Shown piece by piece: positions 33,601 through 38,785 of a stretch of 38,785 nucleotides of DNA; positions within the stretch are counted from its first letter, which is position 1; each line of letters starts with the position of its first letter. Under the pieces are notes generated by a model. The model had not been told where the DNA came from and searched no databases. It saw only the letters and a list, made by a program, of their open reading frames with translations. The stretch is from UBA10427 sp003500135 (GTDB lineage: Bacteria; Bacteroidota; Bacteroidia; Cytophagales; Cyclobacteriaceae), in the NCBI GenBank assembly GCA_963966275.1, contig CAWZYQ010000016.1, forward strand, positions 1-38,785, in the 5' to 3' direction. A program made the translations under genes and the position numbers.

Positions 33601-35625
33601 TTAAGATTCTACCATTTTGTGAGAGAACTTCAGGATGATGAATTCTGCCGGCCTCACTACGGCCATGCCGATCTCGACATTCATTCGGCCTTCCAGAATA
33701 TCTAGCGATGTCATCGTTTCTCCAAGGCCTATTTTTACGAAAAAGGCCTGCTCGGTCGTGGCGCCCTGAAGCGCTCCGGCCCTCCATTGCAGGATGAGAA
33801 AGTTTTCGATCATTGCCCTGACTTTTACCCAGGTGTTGGCATCGTTGGGCTCGAAAACAAATTGCTCCGAGGCTTTCTTGGTGGATTCCTCTACCATATT
33901 GTAAAAGCGTCGAACCGGCACATACCTCCACTCGTTGTCGTTACCTGCCAGGGTACGTGCGCCCCACACCAGGGTGCCTTTGCCCGCAAAATTGCGTATC
34001 GCATTGATCGATTTACCGGAGGTGTGCACATTGAGGTCTTCCTGTTCTTTACTTGTGATTTTAAAGGCAGGGCCAACCACCCCGGTAACGGAAACGTTGG
34101 CCGGCGCTTTCCAAACCCCACGTGTGGCATCTACATGTGCATATATGCCGACCATGGTTCCAGAAGGAGGCAAAAGCTGCATATTGCGCGCCAGCGCTTT
34201 CATGACCTTATTGGCAAGTGGGAAATTGTCAATAATGAGTTGCTGTGCAATCTCCTCGTTGAATAGGGCGCTGTCAAAAAGGCTTTCCAGCTCACCTAAC
34301 AGCTTACTTAGCTGGAGTTTACTCTTAATATACCCGATGGCCTCCTGAATTTTTATTTTAGTATTTGCTGCGGGATCCGAAAAACTAAATTCGCTGTTTT
34401 TGGCGATGTTCCCGTCAACATTTGCGTGTGCAGAAGAACCATTGATCCAATCGGTGCCATCAAGTCCATTGTATTCGGCCACCACATCAGAGATGTCACT
34501 TAGTCCGAATATATCATCATTCTTTTCTATGGCTATCAATTCAACGATCTGGTCGGCAAGCGCTGCATCATCTTCCTGTCTTTCAATTGCTTTATCGATA
34601 TCAACGCCCAGTCCAAGCCCTTTAATGGTTTCAAAAGCCAATGCGGTTTCCCTAAGAATTGTAAGCATATCATTAAATAAGGCGCTTATTGCCGCATGAG
34701 ATGCCGGCGGTAAGGCCCTGATTTCTGCTGCTTTTTCTTCAAATAAAGCATTGAGGTCCTCGAACTCATTAATATCAACTCCGGTAAGTGTGCCGACTAC
34801 CTGATCGGTTCTTTGGATAGCATTATTGTAACTATTATAAATATCCAGCAAGTCGGTCGACGTAGGCAGCAATATTTGATCAAATAGGTTATTACCTGCC
34901 GTTGCAGCCGTTTCGTATACATCGCGCAAACAGATGACCTTTTGATAATTCGTTTGCAACCAGGGATAATACGCCGCCCCGTATTTGAGATTGGCCGTCC
35001 CGATATTATCGCGAAAATCCTCGTAGTGCTGGGTATCATCCTCATAGCCTTCAGCTATATCGAACACGCCAAACCTGTCCTGCAATTTGGCACATTGCAT
35101 GAGTGTCTGAGCCTGCAGGGAGCCCAACTGCGATAAGCTTAATGCATTACTCCCATCGTCGAGCGTTCCCACAGCATCGGGAAACAGAAGCAAGGTGGGT
35201 TCATCCACTTTAACCAGGGCGTCCAATCCGGGTTTGAGGCCAACAGGTGTGGAACCGCTGATATTATTGTACTCTATATCATCATCATAATCCCCTACCG
35301 ATACGATATAGCAGTCGCCGCCGCCATTTTGAAAATAGCTGCGCAGGCTTTCATACAGGTAGAATTTTTGTACGGTTACTTCCACATTGCCATCGGAATC
35401 GAGGGTGTAAATATAATGCGGGGGTTCCCAAGCGCCTCCAAATAACAGTTCGTATTCAGCCAACGAACTTATTTTGGTAGGCTCATATGCCAGGGACTTA
35501 CCGTCCTGGTCTTCCGCCTTTTCGGTATAGCCAATAAAGGCAGGAATGGCCGTTGCCACCTGAGCAACAGAAGGCGGGAATTTTGAAATCTCTTCGACGT
35601 AAACGCCGGGTGTTTTATATGCCAT
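33601..35625 (-). CDS. Contractile sheath protein, 674-aa paralogue with large inserted domain
   Basis: A 674-residue sheath protein. The N-terminal MAYKTPGVYVEEISKFPPSV is the universal handshake strand region, and the C-terminal MAVVRPAEFIILKFSHKMVE is the conserved end; the last 130 residues are nearly identical to the 486-aa sheath protein. Between YYPWL (about 219-223) and LLPPSG (about 484) it has around 190 residues more than its paralogue. This extra segment is mainly helical and acidic (EERQEDDAAL-like stretches, FEDLNALFEEKAAEIRAL) with an aspartate/asparagine-rich middle. Such insertions lie on the outer surface of sheaths. The gene follows the first sheath gene after 68 bases. Confidence 0.92.
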   Translation of the reverse strand: MAYKTPGVYVEEISKFPPSVAQVATAIPAFIGYTEKAEDQDGKSLAYEPTKISSLAEYELLFGGAWEPPHYIYTLDSDGNVEVTVQKFYLYESLRSYFQNGGGDCYIVSVGDYDDDIEYNNISGSTPVGLKPGLDALVKVDEPTLLLFPDAVGTLDDGSNALSLSQLGSLQAQTLMQCAKLQDRFGVFDIAEGYEDDTQHYEDFRDNIGTANLKYGAAYYPWLQTNYQKVICLRDVYETAATAGNNLFDQILLPTSTDLLDIYNSYNNAIQRTDQVVGTLTGVDINEFEDLNALFEEKAAEIRALPPASHAAISALFNDMLTILRETALAFETIKGLGLGVDIDKAIERQEDDAALADQIVELIAIEKNDDIFGLSDISDVVAEYNGLDGTDWINGSSAHANVDGNIAKNSEFSFSDPAANTKIKIQEAIGYIKSKLQLSKLLGELESLFDSALFNEEIAQQLIIDNFPLANKVMKALARNMQLLPPSGTMVGIYAHVDATRGVWKAPANVSVTGVVGPAFKITSKEQEDLNVHTSGKSINAIRNFAGKGTLVWGARTLAGNDNEWRYVPVRRFYNMVEESTKKASEQFVFEPNDANTWVKVRAMIENFLILQWRAGALQGATTEQAFFVKIGLGETMTSLDILEGRMNVEIGMAVVRPAEFIILKFSHKMVES
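34231..34938 (-). other. Region coding the extra surface domain of the large sheath protein
   Basis: This part encodes about residues 230-465 of the 674-aa sheath. It aligns with only about 45 residues of the 486-aa sheath between the shared YYPWL block and the shared LLPxxG block. It is rich in Asp, Glu, Ala and Leu and looks helical. Edges are set by eye and may shift by tens of bases. Confidence 0.6.
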
Positions 35626-35693
35626 TGGTCTATTATTTTCGAGTGTTTACAAATAATGATTTCCTAACTGCCCCAAACAGAGGGGCTGTTTTT

Positions 35694-37154
35694 CTAGCTT
35701 TCCACCATTTTGTGTGAAAATTTCAGGATGATGAACTCGGCCGGACGAACTACTGCCATACCAATCTCGACAATCATGCGTCCTTCAAGTATATCCAGCG
35801 CTGTCATGGTTTCCCCGAGGCCGACCTTCACAAAAAAGGCATCTTCCGGCACGGCACCCTGAAGTGCACCGGCTCGCCACTGAAGGATCAGGAAGTTTTC
35901 AATCATACCTCTGACTTTGGCCCAGGTGGATCCGTCATTCGGTTCAAACACAAATTGTTCGGTAGCTTTCTTAGTCGACTCTTCCACCATATTGTAAAAG
36001 CGACGTACATTTACATAGCGCCACTCATTGTCATTCCCTGCAAGTGTGCGGGCACCCCATACCAGCGTACCTTTTCCACTGAATTTTCGGATGGCGTTGA
36101 CTGATTTTCCAGAGCTATGAACATTTAGAGATGCCTGATCATCATCATCGAGCTTGACCGCCGGTTGCTTCACATCGATCAGGCTTTCGTTGGCCGGGGC
36201 TTTCCAAACCCCACGCGCCGCATCTACACGTGCATAAACACCTGCTACCGCCGGACCTGCAGGAAGCAGAAGCTTGAGTTTTCTCAGCTCCTTTACCACC
36301 ATATTATACTTTTCAGGATACATGTGGTAAAGTGATTCATCTTCCAATGAAATATCTCCTTCGGGTGGTACTTGGCGCTTGAGCTTCATAGTAGTGGTAG
36401 CTGCCGAAGGGCCTACAGCCACACCGTTTACCTCAAAAGCACTTCCGTCATATGCATATTCATATATGGTTTCCAGCCAGGGGTAATAGGCAGCGCCGTA
36501 TTTCAAATTATTGTTGCCGATACCGTTTCTGAGTCCCAATGGATTAGGAGCAGTGCCATCACCATTGATCACATCATTGTTAATGGTAGTGTAATCGAGA
36601 TCGCCATTATGGATGTCGATTATGGTAAATCGATCTCCCAATTGAGCACACTGCATTAATGCCTCGCTGTACAATGTATAAAACAAGCTCTGGTCAGAAT
36701 CGGCAAGGCTGGTGGCATCGGGAAATAAGATCAGGGTCGGCTCATCTTCTTTTCGAATGGCATCCAGCCCACTTTTTAATTCCGCTTTATCAACCTGTGT
36801 GCCTGCGGTTTTATAGGCCCCGGTAGATACGATATAGCAGGGCCCGCCCCCATTTGCAAAATACAATTGAAGGGAATAAAACATCTTGTAGGGAAAAGTC
36901 GGTGCTGCAGGTGGGGATGAAAGTTCATCTCCAGAAAAGGTAACGGAGAAAGGCTCCGGATAGGCTTCACCAAAGATCTCCCTGTACTCGGCCATACCTT
37001 TTATTCGCACCGGAAAGTTCACCAGGTTTTGACCCTGATAATTCGTTTCCTGCGTGTATCCGATAAAAGCGGGAATGGCCGTCTCAACCTGGGCTACCGA
37101 GGGGGGCAGCTTTGAAATTTCTTCGACATATACGCCTGGTGTTTTGTATGCCAT
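35694..37154 (-). CDS. Contractile sheath protein, 486-aa form
   Basis: A 486-residue sheath protein of normal length, with N-terminal MAYKTPGVYVEEISKLPPSV, the central FANGGGPCYIVSTG and DEPTLILFPDA blocks, LKYGAAYYPWL, and the C-terminal core GKGTLVWGARTLAGNDNEWR to the end SHKMVES. It is likely the main sheath subunit, which contracts to drive the tube. It starts at an ATG 12 bases after the 440-aa gene. The two sheath genes are close duplicates at both ends, so mixed or layered sheaths are possible, as with Afp2-Afp4. Confidence 0.93.
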   Translation of the reverse strand: MAYKTPGVYVEEISKLPPSVAQVETAIPAFIGYTQETNYQGQNLVNFPVRIKGMAEYREIFGEAYPEPFSVTFSGDELSSPPAAPTFPYKMFYSLQLYFANGGGPCYIVSTGAYKTAGTQVDKAELKSGLDAIRKEDEPTLILFPDATSLADSDQSLFYTLYSEALMQCAQLGDRFTIIDIHNGDLDYTTINNDVINGDGTAPNPLGLRNGIGNNNLKYGAAYYPWLETIYEYAYDGSAFEVNGVAVGPSAATTTMKLKRQVPPEGDISLEDESLYHMYPEKYNMVVKELRKLKLLLPAGPAVAGVYARVDAARGVWKAPANESLIDVKQPAVKLDDDDQASLNVHSSGKSVNAIRKFSGKGTLVWGARTLAGNDNEWRYVNVRRFYNMVEESTKKATEQFVFEPNDGSTWAKVRGMIENFLILQWRAGALQGAVPEDAFFVKVGLGETMTALDILEGRMIVEIGMAVVRPAEFIILKFSHKMVES

Positions 37155-37166
37155 GTGTGTTTCGTT

Positions 37167-38489
37167 TTAAATGAATACTTCTGAATAATCCTGTTGAGGC
37201 GTCGGACGGATCATTCCGGTATCCGGATTGGGCAGGTCCACGCCATTATGTGTTATCTTTTGATATCCTCTTAAAATCAAAGGCCTTGGCTCAGGTGTTT
37301 TCAGCACCTCATTTTCATTCTGATCCAGGTATCGCCATACAGTAGACCGGTTTTTAAAGAACACCTGGAATTCTGGTTGTTGAAATTCATCAGTGCCATT
37401 CAACATTTGATAGGCAGTGGCAGCAGGCCGGGCAGTTAACTCAACAATGCCTACAATTTTTCCTTTATTCGCGCCCTGATGCAATAATACGCCTTCACTT
37501 TGTTCTACAATCGTATCGGTAGCCGTATCGCGTACAGTGATCTTGAGTAAGGCAGAAGGCAGCTTGCTCAAGTCCATTTGAAACAGTTCGCCGGCCACTT
37601 CGCTTTCAACTGTTTTTTCAAGTAGAACCGTATTTTGTATGTCCGTCACTGTAAACCGGTAAACCAATGATGCTGCGCCAAACTGATATTGATATAAATT
37701 TTCCAGTTTCGTTTTTACATCGCTCGCATTGACATAGCAAACGGGTAAATCTATTACTTTGACCCACTTGGAGGTATCGGAAGGCGCATTTCCGCTTGTT
37801 TCTTCCAGCGCTTCATATATACTTTCATTACCACCACTGCTCCAGTGCACACGATCTCCCTCCGAATATGCAGTGCCATTAGTGTAAGCATCACCGGTTT
37901 GTTGAATTTTCCAGACAGCATTATCGGAAAAATTAGCATCCGTCGCCTGGTTGGCAATCTTTAGTGAGCCGGGGGATGGCAGGCTGTCGACCAGCATGGC
38001 TCCCGAAGGATAGGCAAAGGTGTCAGGATTACCGTCAACAAGTCCGCCATCATATAGCGGGGGCCATTGTGAAATAAATGGATAGTCCGTATTCTGATGG
38101 GGTTGATTACAAAGATATACCAACTCATTCGCATTGGTTCTTAGGTTGGTGAAATGCTTAAAGTCATCGCGGTCGGTGGTGAGCACAAAGCGAAGTATGT
38201 CTCCCGAACCCAGAGGGTTAAACATTTTGGAGGTATCGGCAGGATCGGCCTTGGCTGCCAATACAAAGCCATCAGGTTGAACTTTTAGTAATACCTGATG
38301 GCCTCGTAGTTTTTTTTGAGTATCTGCTGTAGGAGAAATACGCAAAAATTCAGTGATTTGATAGTTCTGAAGGCCTTTTTCCCTTTTCTGCTGATTAAAG
38401 CCCAGAAAATCTCCTGAGTTGTCATCGAGGAAATAGTGGTGCCATATTTTAATTGTAGCAAGTGGTCGATATGTTAAGGTAAAACCCAT
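37167..38489 (-). CDS. Unknown eCIS-associated 440-aa protein with carbohydrate-binding-like insert
   Basis: A 440-residue protein of a type that recurs before sheath genes in Bacteroidota eCIS clusters but has no known function. Residues 8-100 have IKIWHHYFLDD, then LRISPTADTQKKLRGHQVLL and VQPDGFVLAA, a conserved opening. Residues 195-245 carry YSEGDRVHWSSGGNESIYEA, then NAPSDTSKW. This matches the Y-x-x-G-x-x-V...Y-x-A...P...W pattern of small CBM5/12-like chitin-binding folds. The C-terminal part is beta-rich with FFKNRSTVWRYLDQN. The start is one codon from the stop of the DUF4255 fragment. It may be a cap-adaptor partner or an outer decoration; this is inference. Confidence 0.7.
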   Translation of the reverse strand: MGFTLTYRPLATIKIWHHYFLDDNSGDFLGFNQQKREKGLQNYQITEFLRISPTADTQKKLRGHQVLLKVQPDGFVLAAKADPADTSKMFNPLGSGDILRFVLTTDRDDFKHFTNLRTNANELVYLCNQPHQNTDYPFISQWPPLYDGGLVDGNPDTFAYPSGAMLVDSLPSPGSLKIANQATDANFSDNAVWKIQQTGDAYTNGTAYSEGDRVHWSSGGNESIYEALEETSGNAPSDTSKWVKVIDLPVCYVNASDVKTKLENLYQYQFGAASLVYRFTVTDIQNTVLLEKTVESEVAGELFQMDLSKLPSALLKITVRDTATDTIVEQSEGVLLHQGANKGKIVGIVELTARPAATAYQMLNGTDEFQQPEFQVFFKNRSTVWRYLDQNENEVLKTPEPRPLILRGYQKITHNGVDLPNPDTGMIRPTPQQDYSEVFI

Positions 38490-38675
38490 TTAGTCTTTGA
38501 TCTCTATCTCTTCTATTACTCCTCTTGTTTCTCGTTTCTGACTTCGTTTGACCGGTGTAACTCGCATACGGTACAATACATGAGGATATTGTTTGCCACC
38601 AAGCGTTCCCCACAGATAGTTGGCTTCTTCAAAGGAAGGCGAATACAGATCCATGATCAGTTTAAAAGATTCCAT
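38490..38675 (-). pseudogene. C-terminal fragment of a DUF4255 (Pvc16-like) cap/terminator protein
   Basis: A 61-residue open frame containing FKLIMDLYSPSFEEANYLWG, then TLGGKQYPHVLYRMRV. This matches the C-terminal end of DUF4255/Pvc16_N proteins, which form the sheath-tube terminator or cap adaptor and are normally about 180 residues or more. The N-terminal two thirds are absent: an in-frame TGA lies 8 codons before the ATG, and the remaining 110 bases up to the window edge do not continue the domain in this frame. Upstream, another frame reads AIKHILRNLSYSSGKGY, which weakly resembles the missing part, so a frameshift is one explanation. Deletion, or a functional mini-protein, are others. 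The rest of the gene may lie beyond the window in a broken form. Confidence 0.6.
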
Positions 38676-38785
38676 ATCCTTTACCGGAGGAGTAACTCAA
38701 GTTCCGCAAAATATGCTTAATTGCTTGCACAAGTGGAAAGTAGTTGCTACATTTGTGTGATGTACGTACAATGCAGCACCGTTAA
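38676..38785 (-). other. Sequence upstream of the eCIS cluster, cut by the window edge
   Basis: 110 bases with stops in all minus-strand frames. It contains a GTACGTAC palindrome at 38762-38769 and CATATTTTGC (minus strand, about 38705-38714), which is one base short of the TAnnTTTG promoter consensus. It could be the operon promoter or a decayed part of the DUF4255 gene; neither can be settled here. Confidence 0.3.

Noticed and set aside
11134..38675. Type VI secretion system, suggested by VgrG, PAAR, gp25 and sheath genes
   Set aside because: No TssJ, TssL, TssM, TssK or ClpV is present, while DUF4157, DUF5908, CIS tape measure and Afp15-type ATPase genes are all of eCIS type.
11134..38675. 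Tailed prophage
   Set aside because: No capsid, portal, terminase, integrase, lysis or replication genes are seen, and the set of tail genes is that of a dedicated injection particle.
38762..38769. GTACGTAC palindrome as an operator
   Set aside because: Eight bases alone are too short, and there is no second copy or clear promoter next to it.

Overview
The window looks like a chromosomal segment of a Bacteroidota bacterium, most likely of the Cytophagales type. The evidence is signal peptides ending in AQ or GQ, a LSAC lipobox, TAnnTTTG-like promoter elements, weak Shine-Dalgarno sites and the gene families present. No rRNA, tRNA, CRISPR array, insertion sequence or phage head gene is visible. 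Genus cannot be fixed from the sequence alone.

Positions 1-11024 hold ordinary chromosomal genes. There is a small membrane protein in an AT-rich stretch. A tightly coupled minus-strand set runs maf - modA - di-Mop protein - modB - modC (Maf pyrophosphatase plus molybdate ABC transporter). On the plus strand lie an exported nucleoside hydrolase and an exported GH78-like alpha-L-rhamnosidase, then a NudL-type CoA pyrophosphatase overlapping a DUF819 membrane protein. An HExxH protein follows, whose signal peptide is cut off by an in-frame TAG. A ferritin gene faces it across a bidirectional terminator.

Positions 11134-38675, all on the minus strand, form one very compact gene cluster for an extracellular contractile injection system (eCIS, relatives of Afp, PVC, MAC and AlgoCIS). 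In transcription order it encodes a DUF4255 (Pvc16-like) C-terminal fragment, an unknown 440-aa protein with a carbohydrate-binding-like insert, and two sheath proteins (486 and 674 aa). Next come two gp19-like tube proteins, a 55-aa DUF5908 protein, a CIS tube/LysM-type protein, a VgrG-like spike, a PAAR tip and a gp25-like baseplate protein. Two large baseplate-J-like proteins, a 1282-aa PKD protein and the tape measure protein follow. The cluster ends with a 1317-aa DUF4157 putative effector, a two-helix membrane protein, a 270-aa DUF4157 protein with glutamate-rich repeats, and an AAA+ ATPase. Most genes overlap or abut by a few bases, which indicates one operon with translational coupling.

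In such systems the sheath contracts around the tube and drives the PAAR-tipped spike and tube-loaded cargo through a target membrane. The most novel parts here are the cargo region (two DUF4157 proteins sharing an N-terminal motif, one ending in a nuclease-like tip of different base composition), the sheath paralogue with a large extra domain, the apparently truncated cap/terminator gene at the start of the cluster, and the lack of a recognisable tail fibre.
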